Positions 1-9,491 of a stretch of 64,000 bases of DNA are shown one piece after another (position 1 is the stretch's first letter; every line of letters starts with the position of its first letter). The DNA is from Tenacibaculum holothuriorum. Its GTDB lineage: Bacteria; Bacteroidota; Bacteroidia; Flavobacteriales; Flavobacteriaceae. The notes beneath the pieces are model-generated. The model did not search any database and had not been told where the DNA came from. It saw nothing but the letters and a program-made list of their open reading frames with translations. The translations under genes were made by a program, and so were the position numbers. The DNA lies in contig NZ_LAPZ01000003.1 of the NCBI RefSeq assembly GCF_002120225.1, forward strand, positions 372,001 through 436,000. Direction: 5' to 3'.

Positions 1-101
1 AACTTAGTTGGAACAATTACATACTTATAATTATTAATTGATTTCTGAGAAAACACAGATGTAGTTAATGTTAATAAAATAATAAATAATAGTCTTTTCA
101 T
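1..101 (-). CDS. Secreted protein, 5' part only (gene runs off the left edge)
   Basis: Reading on the minus strand from an ATG at 101-99 gives MKRLLFIILLTLTTSVFSQK followed by SINNYKYVIVPTK, which is open to the window edge. The first 19 residues are a typical signal peptide ending in VFSQ. The segment after it (NNYKYVIVP) resembles the start of a conserved flavobacterial periplasmic protein of unknown function; that match is from memory. The start lies 1 nt after the stop of the DUF5723 gene upstream, so the two are probably cotranscribed. Confidence 0.7.
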   Translation of the reverse strand, partial: MKRLLFIILLTLTTSVFSQKSINNYKYVIVPTK

Positions 102-102
102 A

Positions 103-1470
103 TTAGTTAAAAATTAAGTTCATTCCGAATTGAAATGAAGCTCGATTTGCAGATGCAATATCGGTTAAATTAAAAATATTATCAACTGTTCCGTATAAAT
201 GAAACTTACCCACTCTGGCAGACAATCCTAAACCTATATTTGTAGCAGAGAAGTCATCAACTGTATAAGTAACTTTTGTATTAAAACTTTTAGATAATCT
301 ACCTTCATAAAATCCAGTTAAGGCAAATTTTGGCCCCGTAGGTCTCATTACAGTGAATATCTGTGCTCCTACAGCATTATTAAAATAATCTTTATAAGAA
401 ATATCACTACAATTTTCCATATTCCTGCTTCTACCCCAACTATATTTATATGAACCATTAAATTTAATAGGTCTCATTACAGTATAAGATTCCTTATTTT
501 CTGAACGTGGAACTTGTGCTTCAAAATCACTATTTAATTGTTCCCAATAATTAACGTTATTTCCATCGTATTGAAACTCAATACCAGAAAAAGTGTAATC
601 TCCAACTATAGTACCATTTCTTAAATCTTCAGAATAACTTACAAACCCTATATCTAATAAACTCGCAGTAATTTCTGTTTGTCTATCAATTTTATATGTA
701 AACCCAACATCAAACCCCAGTCCTAAATTACCTCCAAAGAATGCTTTTCCAATAAATGTTGATGCAGACACATCATCTTCAAAATAAATTCCAGAACTAT
801 ATCCTGCTACATTAATATTATTTAAATAATGTGTGTATATATTATTTTGTCCCAAACGAGTAGTAAAGCTACCTGTATTATTTGCAGATAAAATATTTGC
901 TATTCCTGAATAAATCTTAAATCTACCTCCTACTGTAAAGTTCTCGTTTATCTTTCTAGAAATTCCTGCATGAAGCACCCCAAGAGCTTCTGCTTTAACA
1001 TTTACCTGAGATAATAAAAAAGTACGATTTAAATTAGATGCATTTCCGTCATTTATAAGTTCAATAACATCTTTAGGAAAGTTTGCAAAGACATCTAATT
1101 CCGTATAAAAACCAGCACTTAAAAAATCTCTATCATTAAGTCTATAACTTCCGCTTAAAATTTCTATCTGTTGATTCATACTTATGTAATCATCTACCGA
1201 AATTCTAGAAATAGCATTTCTAACCTTGGTTGTAAAATCTATATTATCATTCTTAAACAAATCTGATACTGTAACTTCTGAAATACCAGCATCTACTGAC
1301 AAACCAGATAGCAATGGAATTCCAACATGATATTTATAACTCGGCTGCACACCAGGATTCAACAACATTGTTTGAGGTATTTCATCAAACCCATACAACA
1401 CTTGTCTATTTTGCGCTTGCACAAAACATACTGTCATTATTAATGACACAAAACACAATAACTTTTTCAT
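103..1470 (-). CDS. DUF5723-type outer-membrane beta-barrel protein
   Basis: 455 aa with an N-terminal signal peptide (MKKLLCFVSLIMTVCFVQAQ). The mature part opens with a Bacteroidota motif (NPGVQPSYKYHVGIPLLSG) I associate with DUF5723, followed by many alternating hydrophobic strands and aromatic-rich turns and a C-terminus ending in F-x-x-N-L-I-F-N, as in outer-membrane barrels. Its function is unknown; a porin or OM structural role is inference. Its ATG overlaps the stop codon of the lipoprotein gene upstream (TAATG on the minus strand), so translation is probably coupled. The next gene begins 1 nt past its stop, making a three-gene unit. Confidence 0.8.
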   Translation of the reverse strand: MKKLLCFVSLIMTVCFVQAQNRQVLYGFDEIPQTMLLNPGVQPSYKYHVGIPLLSGLSVDAGISEVTVSDLFKNDNIDFTTKVRNAISRISVDDYISMNQQIEILSGSYRLNDRDFLSAGFYTELDVFANFPKDVIELINDGNASNLNRTFLLSQVNVKAEALGVLHAGISRKINENFTVGGRFKIYSGIANILSANNTGSFTTRLGQNNIYTHYLNNINVAGYSSGIYFEDDVSASTFIGKAFFGGNLGLGFDVGFTYKIDRQTEITASLLDIGFVSYSEDLRNGTIVGDYTFSGIEFQYDGNNVNYWEQLNSDFEAQVPRSENKESYTVMRPIKFNGSYKYSWGRSRNMENCSDISYKDYFNNAVGAQIFTVMRPTGPKFALTGFYEGRLSKSFNTKVTYTVDDFSATNIGLGLSARVGKFHLYGTVDNIFNLTDIASANRASFQFGMNLIFN

Positions 1471-2009
1471 TAAGAGGTAATTTTGAAAGTAAATGTTCCT
1501 GCAGATTTAAAAATAAAATCTTTTATTTCGTTTGGATTAATTGGAGTTCCAGTAGCTGTTGACATTCGTATAGTAACCTTAATTTTTTTTGAATTCAAAA
1601 ACTGAGGTGAATCCGCTACAACTATAGTTCTTTTTTCGGTTAAGTTAGGCGAATTAGCAGGTACATTTATTGTAGGAATTGTGTGCATTAAATTATTATT
1701 TTCATCTAAAAACTGAAAATCAATCGTAAAATTTCTATCAAAAGGGTTAGTAATTTCAAAATCTAACTCAGCTTCTACCAATTCTTTTGTAATTATATTA
1801 TCAATAATTGTTTCATCTGAAATTTCTGTAACTTCATTATCGTTCGTATCAATAAAACCTCTACTTGGTATTTTAAAATACACTAAAGAGGCTATTGCTT
1901 TAGGTTCTAGAGTAAAGTTTTCAGCTTGATTGAAGTCTAAATCTTTAACACAAGATGTTAAAGAAAGAATTGTAATTATTAGAAAAATATACTTGTTTAC
2001 TTTTTTCAT
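1470..2009 (-). CDS. Putative lipoprotein of unknown function
   Basis: 179 aa. The N-terminus MKKVNKYIFLIITILSLTSC ends in a lipobox (L-T-S-C), so Cys20 should be lipidated. The remainder is a beta-rich region (residues about 90-175) resembling an immunoglobulin-like fold, with no catalytic motif that I can see. It is the first gene of a minus-strand unit with the DUF5723 protein (1-nt overlap) and the truncated secreted protein. I do not recognise a named family; the context suggests an envelope-associated role. Confidence 0.7.
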   Translation of the reverse strand: MKKVNKYIFLIITILSLTSCVKDLDFNQAENFTLEPKAIASLVYFKIPSRGFIDTNDNEVTEISDETIIDNIITKELVEAELDFEITNPFDRNFTIDFQFLDENNNLMHTIPTINVPANSPNLTEKRTIVVADSPQFLNSKKIKVTIRMSTATGTPINPNEIKDFIFKSAGTFTFKITS

Positions 2010-2049
2010 GGAGGTTTTAAAAAGTTATTAAATACTTAACGTTTTGGTT

Positions 2050-2730
2050 TTATAGATATTGCTTTAAATCTAATAATGAATTAACGCTCACAACACCCGA
2101 TTCTTTTTCTGAATTTTGATTAAAATATATAGCTAACATTCCCGTTTCTATCGCTCCCATTATATCTGCTTCATAACTATCTCCAATCATTATACTTTCT
2201 TCTGGTACGGCTTGAGTAATTGACAAGGCGTATTCAAAAATTTTCGGATTTGGTTTCTTTACTCCTACACTTTCAGATGTAACGATTTCTTTAAAATATT
2301 TTGCTATTCCAGACTTTTGAAGTTTTAGGCTCTGTACTTCCTCAAATCCGTTTGTAATTATGTGTAACTGATATTTTTCCTTTAAATAATCTAACACTTC
2401 AATTGTATCTTCAAACAAATAATTATGATTTGGCAAATACTTTATATAATCTTCAGAAATTGTATTAATTAATTTGTCAGAAGCATTAAAATTCAACTTA
2501 TCAAAAACATCTTTTAATCTTTTATAACGTAATGTTTTTTTATCTATTTTATCTTCTCTATACAATCTCCAATAAGATAAGTTTATAGGAATATAAACTT
2601 CTAAAAAATCATGGAGCGCTATTGGTAATTTTTGCTCTTCAAAGATTTGCTGAAATGTAAGTCTAGAGTTTCTATCAAAATCCCACAAAGTATGATCTAA
2701 ATCAAAAAAAATATTTTTTACTTGCATCAT
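2050..2730 (-). CDS. HAD-superfamily hydrolase, YjjG-type noncanonical pyrimidine nucleotidase
   Basis: 226 aa, the usual length of the YjjG subfamily. HAD motif I is D-L-D-H-T at residues 10-14 (nucleophile Asp10, general acid Asp12); motif II is in I-I-T-N-G (about 125-129), then a conserved Lys in V-G-V-K-K-P, and motif III is G-D-S-Y-E-A-D. The alpha-helical cap lies between residues about 15 and 95. The family dephosphorylates noncanonical nucleoside monophosphates in the cytoplasm. Two Met codons begin the ORF; either could be used. It stands alone, divergent from the glycosyltransferase at 2790. Confidence 0.85.
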   Translation of the reverse strand: MMQVKNIFFDLDHTLWDFDRNSRLTFQQIFEEQKLPIALHDFLEVYIPINLSYWRLYREDKIDKKTLRYKRLKDVFDKLNFNASDKLINTISEDYIKYLPNHNYLFEDTIEVLDYLKEKYQLHIITNGFEEVQSLKLQKSGIAKYFKEIVTSESVGVKKPNPKIFEYALSITQAVPEESIMIGDSYEADIMGAIETGMLAIYFNQNSEKESGVVSVNSLLDLKQYL

Positions 2731-2789
2731 GCTTCAAAAATAATGGTTATTAACTCTTAAAAAAGTATTTTAGCGTTAATATTTTCGTT

Positions 2790-3902
2790 ATGTCTCCTAA
2801 TAAAAAACTTCATATTCTTTTTTTGTGCGGTTGGTATCCTTCAAGAGTACTTCCAAACAATGGAGATTTTATTCAACGACATGCCGAAACTGTTTCGTTA
2901 CAACACAATGTTTCTATTCTTCACATAATTTCAGATATCAATAACACAAAAAATATTGAGTATACTACTGAAGTTATTAATCATGTCAACACACATATTG
3001 CTTATATAAAACCAAGTTCAAACCCTGTAATCAAAGGTTATCGATTTTATATAGCTTTTAAAAAGTTACTTGCAAAAATTGGTAAGTTTGACATTATACA
3101 CCTTAACAAGTTATACCCGTTTGGTTTGTTTACTTTTCTATTGAAACAGCCTTATATAATTTCTGAACATTGGACTGGATATTATAAATCACATTCTAGT
3201 AATATTTCTTTTTTTGAACGTTTTGTATCAAAAAAAATAATTAAAAAAGCTTCATATGTATGTCCTGTTTCTAATGAATTAAAAAAATCAATGGAACAAC
3301 TAAGATTTAAAGGAAACTATAATATTGTAGGAAATGTTGTTGATACTTCTGTTTTCAAACCATTGACGAGAAAAGAAAATGATACTTTTACAATCATACA
3401 TATATCTAATATGAATGATAAACATAAAAATGTTAGTGGTATCATTTCCGCTTTTTCAAAACTTGAATTTAAATCAAAATTAGTATTAGTTGGTGAAAAT
3501 TCTTCAAAGTATATGAGCTATGCTAATAAACTTAATTGTACTAACAACATTGAGTTTATAGAACATATTCCACATTATAAAGTAGTAGAATATTTACAAA
3601 GCTCTGATTTATATATCTCCTTTAGTAACTACGAAACTTGGGGAATTGTAATGATAGAAGCTCTAGCTTGCGGCACACCTGTAATATCTACAGACACAGG
3701 AATTTTAAACGAAATTGATAAAAACAATTCTTTTGAAATTATAAAAACTAATGATGTTAAAGGATTAGTAAACACAATTAGCTCTTTTAAAAATAACCGT
3801 AACATTAATAAAAATGAAACACATGATTTTATAGCTAAAAACTTTAGCCCTAAAACAATCGCAGAACAATTCATCAATCTTTATAAAAATTCATTAAATT
3901 GA
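2790..3902 (+). CDS. Glycosyltransferase family 4 (GT-B fold)
   Basis: 370 aa. The N-terminal half begins K-L-H-I-L-F-L-C-G-W-Y-P, typical of a GT4 acceptor domain. The C-terminal Glycos_transf_1 domain (about 195-350) has the nucleotide-sugar signature around E-T-W-G-I-V-M-I-E-A-L-A-C-G-T-P-V-I, including the E-x7-E motif. No signal peptide. It overlaps the flippase downstream by 4 nt (TTG start inside the TGA stop), so the two are coupled; the likely role is sugar addition during assembly of an exported polysaccharide. The donor and acceptor cannot be deduced. Confidence 0.88.
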   Translation: MSPNKKLHILFLCGWYPSRVLPNNGDFIQRHAETVSLQHNVSILHIISDINNTKNIEYTTEVINHVNTHIAYIKPSSNPVIKGYRFYIAFKKLLAKIGKFDIIHLNKLYPFGLFTFLLKQPYIISEHWTGYYKSHSSNISFFERFVSKKIIKKASYVCPVSNELKKSMEQLRFKGNYNIVGNVVDTSVFKPLTRKENDTFTIIHISNMNDKHKNVSGIISAFSKLEFKSKLVLVGENSSKYMSYANKLNCTNNIEFIEHIPHYKVVEYLQSSDLYISFSNYETWGIVMIEALACGTPVISTDTGILNEIDKNNSFEIIKTNDVKGLVNTISSFKNNRNINKNETHDFIAKNFSPKTIAEQFINLYKNSLN

Positions 3903-5158
3903 AAGGATTAACAAACTACATACAAAGTTTTTTAAACCGATCAGGAGGAGAAATTTTCATTGCAACTGTTCTAGCTCGTGTATTTTCTTTTATTGCGTCT
4001 TTTATTGCCTTAAAATTAATACCTAATAAAAATTTAGGAGTAGTTTTATTTTCTTGGAATATTATCAGTTTTCTAATGCCTTTTATTGGTTTTGGCTTAC
4101 ATCAAAGTTATATTAGATACGGAGCTTTACTAAAAGATAAAGACGATAAAAAACACCTATTAACTTACGTTATAAAAAAAGGATTTATGGCTTCCCTTCT
4201 ACTTTCTTTAGCTGTAATCGTCTTTGCGCAATTATATCACTTCGAATTTGAAAAAACCAGCACTTATTTAAGCTTATTTTCGCTTGTATTTATTCCTTAT
4301 TATTTACTTGAAATTATTAAAATAAAAAGCAGACTATTTCACGATAATAAAAGTTTTGCTTTTATTGAAGTTACTTATAATATTATATTACTTTTTAGTG
4401 TATTTATTTTAAGCTATAACTTTACCGAAAAAGGTTATATAGCCGCGTTACTTTTTACTCCATTAATAACCTCAATCTTTTTTATAAAAAAGTTAGATTT
4501 AGATTTTAGTTACAGTAAAAAATTAACAATAATAAATAGAGCGTTTTGGAAGTTTGGCTTTTTTGGAGGCTTATCTAATGTAGTAACAATGCTCCTTTTT
4601 GCTATTGATATTTTATTAATTGGTCACCTAACTCAAAATTCAGAAAACGTAACTATTTATAGATATTTATCAATAATTCCTTTTAGCATTTTATTTTTAC
4701 CCAGAGTACTTATAAACACCGATTTTGTAAGCTTTACAGAAAGAATAAAAGACTCTACTTATATAAAAAATTATATAAAAAATTACATTTCTCTTTTTAG
4801 CTTGATTAGTATAATTTATCTAATTCTATTCTATCTTTTTGATAATTTTATCTTACAGTTTTTTGGTTCAGAGTTTCTTTACTACAAAGATTCCTTTTTA
4901 ATATTAAATATTGGTGTTTGCGGAATTCTAATTCTCAGAGGATTATTTGGAAACTTATTATCTTCAATTGGTAAAGTAAACATGAACTATTATATAAGTT
5001 TAACCGCACTAGTAATTAATATTATTAGTAATTATATCTTAATTCCAAAACTAGGAATTAAAGGAGCTGCTATAACTTCAGCTAGTTTAATGTGGTTTAC
5101 AGGAATTGCTTCTTATGTTATTTTCAAACACTATTATTCATCGTTTAAACAATCGTAA
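3899..5158 (+). CDS. Oligosaccharide flippase (Wzx/MATE-like)
   Basis: 419 aa with about 12 hydrophobic segments, the pattern of polysaccharide-export flippases that move lipid-linked oligosaccharides across the inner membrane. The start is a TTG at 3899-3901 that shares two bases with the TGA stop of the glycosyltransferase; no ATG lies near by in frame. The 3' end runs 21 nt into the end of the convergent acyltransferase gene (5138-5158), an unusually tight coding overlap. It works with the preceding glycosyltransferase and probably with the acyltransferase and deacetylase on the other strand. Confidence 0.85.
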   Translation: MKGLTNYIQSFLNRSGGEIFIATVLARVFSFIASFIALKLIPNKNLGVVLFSWNIISFLMPFIGFGLHQSYIRYGALLKDKDDKKHLLTYVIKKGFMASLLLSLAVIVFAQLYHFEFEKTSTYLSLFSLVFIPYYLLEIIKIKSRLFHDNKSFAFIEVTYNIILLFSVFILSYNFTEKGYIAALLFTPLITSIFFIKKLDLDFSYSKKLTIINRAFWKFGFFGGLSNVVTMLLFAIDILLIGHLTQNSENVTIYRYLSIIPFSILFLPRVLINTDFVSFTERIKDSTYIKNYIKNYISLFSLISIIYLILFYLFDNFILQFFGSEFLYYKDSFLILNIGVCGILILRGLFGNLLSSIGKVNMNYYISLTALVINIISNYILIPKLGIKGAAITSASLMWFTGIASYVIFKHYYSSFKQS

Positions 5159-6046
5159 TATTTTAGGAAGATTATTATAATGAAGGTGAATATACTTTTC
5201 GTCTGTAGCACCAAAACTTCTATAATATTTAGCTATATTTTTCATAGATGATCCTCCAAAATCAAATATTTTAAAATGAGGTTGATATTTAAAAATAGCT
5301 CTATCGTTCATAAAAGTGTTAGCCCCATTAGATCGGTTTGAGAAATCTGAAGAACAAACTACTTCTGTTACTCTATTTTTTAATTTTACGAAAAATGCTG
5401 AAGATACTAATTGGTTATTTTTATCGTAAATAGATAAAACTTCTCCTTTCTTTTCACATTTGCATATTTTTATTAGTTGAAATAAATTATTGTAATCTCT
5501 TTCTCTAATTCCCTTACCTAAACGCTTCCCTACATTTTGTTTAAATAATTCGATTAGGTTCTCAGGAGCGTCATTCCATTTTTCAACTAAATCAAATTCT
5601 TGAGCTTTTTTAAGTTCTCTTTTTCTATTTCTATTATAATTCCTAAAAATAGTATCGTAATTCGTTTCTAAAGACAAAACTTGCATAGTTTTCTCTAGTT
5701 GAAACTTCTCAAACATACTAAATGAGTTTTTTGAATTTGTACGTTGTTCAACATACTTAAATTCATGAAACACCTCTATTAAAAATTCATTTTCATCAAC
5801 TACTTCTGTAGAAAAAACACCTAATTGTAATACCCATAGTGGTGGATACACATATTTTATTCCTAACTTTTTTCGCCAAGGAAGTGGCATAACAGCAATA
5901 TAATCTTCTAAAACCAACACACTCCAATTATCACAGGCAATATCTAAATACCAAGAAAAAACAAAAATGTTTCCTTGTAATGAATTCTCTATACAATTAT
6001 CATATTTAACAATATCAAGATCTTTTCTCTCAACTAAAAAAATCAT
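5138..6046 (-). CDS. FemAB/GNAT-like acyltransferase of polysaccharide cluster
   Basis: 302 aa cytoplasmic protein. The central and C-terminal parts (S-A-F-F-V-K, then F-D-F-G-G-S-S-M at about residue 265) match the FemAB/BioF2-like acetyltransferase group often found in Bacteroidota polysaccharide loci. It probably acylates a sugar or peptidoglycan-related substrate; the exact acceptor is unknown. Its ATG overlaps the stop of the deacetylase gene upstream by 1 nt, so the two are coupled. The 3' end overlaps the flippase on the other strand by 21 nt. Confidence 0.7.
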   Translation of the reverse strand: MIFLVERKDLDIVKYDNCIENSLQGNIFVFSWYLDIACDNWSVLVLEDYIAVMPLPWRKKLGIKYVYPPLWVLQLGVFSTEVVDENEFLIEVFHEFKYVEQRTNSKNSFSMFEKFQLEKTMQVLSLETNYDTIFRNYNRNRKRELKKAQEFDLVEKWNDAPENLIELFKQNVGKRLGKGIRERDYNNLFQLIKICKCEKKGEVLSIYDKNNQLVSSAFFVKLKNRVTEVVCSSDFSNRSNGANTFMNDRAIFKYQPHFKIFDFGGSSMKNIAKYYRSFGATDEKYIHLHYNNLPKILRLFKR

Positions 6047-7350
6047 TAGCTTCTTACTATTTTTAACATCGAACCATATACTCTACCCCAACCTTTCCAG
6101 CGTAAATAATTACTTAAGCTTTCGTTATGAAAAAGCGTTATAAAAGTTCCATTAACTCTACGTACTTCATTTTTTAAATCTCTTATTTTTCCTAACGATT
6201 GCTTTGGAGTCAATTTCATATAATCATTCAAAGTAGTATCCATTAATGCGAATGGAAAAATCTTGAGTGGAGTTTGAATTTCAAAATCTAAATCGTAAAA
6301 ATAAAACGGAGTACAAGTACTTGCTCTAAAGCCTACATGACTTGCGTATCCCATAGAATAATCTTCTTCTATCTCTAAATCGATTAATTTTTGATAAGTT
6401 TCTGGTAAAGAAAATCGAAGATAATGCTGTCGAGATCGTTTCATTGGCATATTCGTAATTCCTTCTAAACGTTCTTTTTCTTTTTTTATGATGGTAGCAT
6501 CTTTCATACTGTAATAAGAAGGATGTAATCCTACTCGAGCATAATCTACCATTTCTTTAATCAACAATCTAAACTTTGTTTTAGATGCCGAAACATTCGT
6601 GTCGAACGTAGTATAATCTCCTATTAAAAAGAAAAAAATAGTGCGTACATCTAATTCTTTTTTAAATCGAAGTATTTTATCAAATGTGTTAAATGGATCT
6701 TTTTTAATGTTGAATCGTACCGCAAAACGATCCCACATATTAAATATTTTAAATTGCGAAGTGTCTTTTAAAAATCCTGCAATCGTTCTAACAATTCCTT
6801 TGTGTTTGTAGCAATAGGCATTATCTACATCAATAGTAGAAATATAGTTATAAAAACGTTTTTTATATTCATAATCTGGATATTTTTTTTTAAGTTCCTC
6901 TAACAATCTGTAAGCCCAAATATCTACAACCGGTTTTTCTAAAAACTTATGCTTAAATGCTAAACTTTCGGTAGCCATAAAACGTTCGTGGACATCTTTT
7001 ATATGCGGTAAATATTCTTCGTATCTTGTAATCAAATAAAAACTAGCTCCAAATATATCGTAAGGAATAACCGATTTTTCTCCTGCTGAAAAAAAACAAG
7101 ATACTCCTTTCCATTTTTCAATCTTAATTTCAACATCATTCACTCCTTGCTGAAATAACAAATCGTGGCTTCTAATAAAAAACTCTTTTCCTAAAGGTAA
7201 TTTTGTATATGACATTTTGGGTCCGTTATATGCAACAAACTCTTCTACTTTCGAAGTAAAATCTATGTCAATTAATAAAATTCGAGTAAAAACATGTTTG
7301 AATATATAACGAACTCTAGGTGTTACTTTATGGGTATAAATTAAAATCAT
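6046..7350 (-). CDS. Polysaccharide deacetylase family protein (DUF7033-like N-terminus)
   Basis: 434 aa. The N-terminal domain (about 1-150) resembles the DUF7033 module that precedes deacetylases in Bacteroidota. The NodB-like part begins near S-T-I-D-V-D-N-A-Y (metal-binding Asp, about residues 170-178) and continues through V-G-L-H-P-S-Y-Y-S (His ligand) and H-Y-L-R-F. It would remove acetyl groups from an N- or O-acetylated glycan. No signal peptide, so it acts in the cytoplasm or is atypically located. It is coupled to the acyltransferase and sits 13 nt downstream of radC on the same strand. Confidence 0.8.
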   Translation of the reverse strand: MILIYTHKVTPRVRYIFKHVFTRILLIDIDFTSKVEEFVAYNGPKMSYTKLPLGKEFFIRSHDLLFQQGVNDVEIKIEKWKGVSCFFSAGEKSVIPYDIFGASFYLITRYEEYLPHIKDVHERFMATESLAFKHKFLEKPVVDIWAYRLLEELKKKYPDYEYKKRFYNYISTIDVDNAYCYKHKGIVRTIAGFLKDTSQFKIFNMWDRFAVRFNIKKDPFNTFDKILRFKKELDVRTIFFFLIGDYTTFDTNVSASKTKFRLLIKEMVDYARVGLHPSYYSMKDATIIKKEKERLEGITNMPMKRSRQHYLRFSLPETYQKLIDLEIEEDYSMGYASHVGFRASTCTPFYFYDLDFEIQTPLKIFPFALMDTTLNDYMKLTPKQSLGKIRDLKNEVRRVNGTFITLFHNESLSNYLRWKGWGRVYGSMLKIVRS

Positions 7351-7363
7351 TTAAAAAAGTTAA

Positions 7364-8050
7364 CTACAAAATACCTTCATCTGCAAAGCTAAAGTACGCT
7401 TTTTCGGTTACTATTAAATGATCTAGTAATTTAATATCTAAAGTTAATGAAGCTTCTTTAATTTTCTTTGTTAATTCAATATCAGAAGAACTCGGGTTTA
7501 ATTTTCCCGAAGGATGGTTATGACAAATTAAAATTCCTACAGAAGACAATTCTAACGCTCTTTTAAACAACAACCTAACATCTACCAAAGCACCAGTCAT
7601 TCCTCCCTTACTTAATTGTTGCTTAGTTATAACTTTATTAGCGTTATTTAAATGAAGCACCCAAAATTCTTCATGAGATAAATCTCCTAAAACTGGTTGA
7701 ATAATTTTAAAAGCATCTTTAGAACCAGAAATTTTTGGTAATATTTCTCTTTCTTCAAACTGCCTTCTTTTACCAAACTCTAAAGCGGTAACAATACTAA
7801 TAGCTTTTGCCTCTCCTATTCCTTTAAATTTCATTAACTCTTCAATCGATAATTTTGAGAGCTTATTCAAATTATTATCAACAGATTGTAATATTCTTTT
7901 CGCCAATGCTACTGCGCTTTCTTCTCTATTACCAGAGCCTATTAAAATAGCAATCAATTCTGCATCAGAAAGTACATTCTTTCCTTTTAAAATTAATTTC
8001 TCTCTAGGTCTATCATCTAAAGCCCATGATTTTATAGATAGCTTGTTCAT
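7364..8050 (-). CDS. radC: RadC family JAB/MPN protein
   Basis: 228 aa, the normal RadC length. A helix-hairpin-helix lies near residues 72-83 (F-K-G-I-G-E-A-K) and the JAMM metal site is complete: H177-x-H179-P-S-G then S-S-S-D190. RadC proteins are associated with DNA repair but their biochemical role is unsettled. A TACTTTTG sequence on the minus strand at 8062-8055, just before the start, matches the Bacteroidota -7 box. The deacetylase gene follows 13 nt after its stop, which may be accidental cotranscription. Confidence 0.93.
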   Translation of the reverse strand: MNKLSIKSWALDDRPREKLILKGKNVLSDAELIAILIGSGNREESAVALAKRILQSVDNNLNKLSKLSIEELMKFKGIGEAKAISIVTALEFGKRRQFEEREILPKISGSKDAFKIIQPVLGDLSHEEFWVLHLNNANKVITKQQLSKGGMTGALVDVRLLFKRALELSSVGILICHNHPSGKLNPSSSDIELTKKIKEASLTLDIKLLDHLIVTEKAYFSFADEGIL

Positions 8051-8086
8051 TAACCAAAAGTATTTACTTATAAATATAATTCATTT

Positions 8087-8118
8087 TTTGCACAACACAA
8101 ACAAGCACAGTATCTTTG
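8087..8118 (+). promoter_or_regulatory. Bacteroidota-type promoter for trkA-trkH
   Basis: TTTG at 8087-8090 and TATCTTTG at 8111-8118 match the -33 (TTTG) and -7 (TAnnTTTG) boxes of Bacteroidota housekeeping promoters, with a 20-nt spacer that falls in the accepted range. It lies 26 nt upstream of the trkA ATG. This is the best-formed promoter in the window. Confidence 0.75.
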
Positions 8119-8144
8119 CGTTCTATTCCCATTTTTAAAGTATT

Positions 8145-9491
8145 ATGAAAATAATCATCGCCGGAGCTGGAGATGTTGGATTTCACTTAGCAAAACTCCT
8201 TTCATACGAATCGCAAGACACGTATATTATTGACTTTGATGGCAACAAATTAAATTACATTAACAATCATTTAGATGTAATTACCAAAAAAGGAGATGCT
8301 ACTTCAATAAAATTATTAAAAGAAATAGGTATTGATAATGCTGATTTATTATTAGCTGTTACCGAAAATCAAAACACAAACTTTACAATCTCTGTAGTTG
8401 GAAAAGCTTTAGGTGTTAAAAAAACTATTGCACGAATTAGCAACCCTGAGTTTCTTAAAAACGATGATATCGATTTTAAAAACTACGGTGTTGACTTTAT
8501 GATTTCTCCAGAAGAATTAGCTGCCGAAGAAATTAAATTGTTATTAAATCAATCTTCTTTTAATGATACAGTAGCTTTTGAAAACGGACTTTTTAACGTT
8601 ATGGGAACTTCTTTAGGTTATAAATCACCGATATTAGATTTAACCGTAAAAGAAGCTAAAGAAAAATTTTCAACGGTAGATTTTATTACCATAGCTATTA
8701 AACGAGAAGGTGTTTCTCAAACTATAATTCCAAGAGGAGATACCGTATATAAACTTAAAGATCAGGTTTATTTTTCTGTTCCAAATTATAGTATTGAAAA
8801 ATTGTATCCTATTATTGGAAAAGAACAAGTAGACATTAAAAATGTAATGGTTTTAGGCGGAAGTAGTATTGGACAAAAAACTGCCAGAAACCTTTGCAAA
8901 GACAACTTTAATGTAAAACTAATTGAACGCAACAAAGAAAAAGCGCTAACTATTGCTGAAGATTTAAGACACACTTTGGTAATTAATGGTGATGGTAGAG
9001 ATATAGAACTTCTTGAAGAGGAAAATATAAGAGAAATGGATGCTTTTGTCGCAGTTACAGGAGATTCTGAAACAAATATCATGTCTTGTTTAGTAGCAAA
9101 ATCTAAAGGAATTAAAAAAACTGTTGCTTTAGTTGAAAATATGGATTACATCAATATTTCTCAAACTATTGGTATTGATACTCTTATTAACAAAAAACTT
9201 ATAGCTGCTAGTAATATCTTCCGTCATATTAGAAAAGGAGAAATTTTAGCTTTAGCAAATCTTCATAATATCGATGCAGAAGTATTTGAATTTGAAGTTC
9301 AGCCAAATGCTAAAGTTACCGAAAAGCCAATTAAAGAATTACGCTTCCCTAGAGAAGCTGTATTTGGAGGTGTAATTAGAGATGAAAAAGCACATATGTC
9401 TTTCGGAGATTTTCAATTACAAAGTGGTGATAAAGCTATTGTTTTTTGTTTACCAGAAGCTATTTCAATTGTAGAAGATTTATTTAACTAA
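8145..9491 (+). CDS. trkA: Trk potassium uptake regulatory subunit TrkA
   Basis: 448 aa with two RCK modules in tandem. The first NAD(H)-binding Rossmann motif is G-A-G-D-V-G (residues 6-11) with Asp at the end of strand 2 (Y-I-I-D-F-D); the second is G-G-S-S-I-G (about 244-249). Each is followed by a TrkA-C domain. As the cytoplasmic gate of the Trk system it binds NAD(H)/nucleotides and controls TrkH. Its stop overlaps the trkH start (TAATG), so the two subunits are made together. The promoter at 8087-8118 precedes it. Confidence 0.95.
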   Translation: MKIIIAGAGDVGFHLAKLLSYESQDTYIIDFDGNKLNYINNHLDVITKKGDATSIKLLKEIGIDNADLLLAVTENQNTNFTISVVGKALGVKKTIARISNPEFLKNDDIDFKNYGVDFMISPEELAAEEIKLLLNQSSFNDTVAFENGLFNVMGTSLGYKSPILDLTVKEAKEKFSTVDFITIAIKREGVSQTIIPRGDTVYKLKDQVYFSVPNYSIEKLYPIIGKEQVDIKNVMVLGGSSIGQKTARNLCKDNFNVKLIERNKEKALTIAEDLRHTLVINGDGRDIELLEEENIREMDAFVAVTGDSETNIMSCLVAKSKGIKKTVALVENMDYINISQTIGIDTLINKKLIAASNIFRHIRKGEILALANLHNIDAEVFEFEVQPNAKVTEKPIKELRFPREAVFGGVIRDEKAHMSFGDFQLQSGDKAIVFCLPEAISIVEDLFN

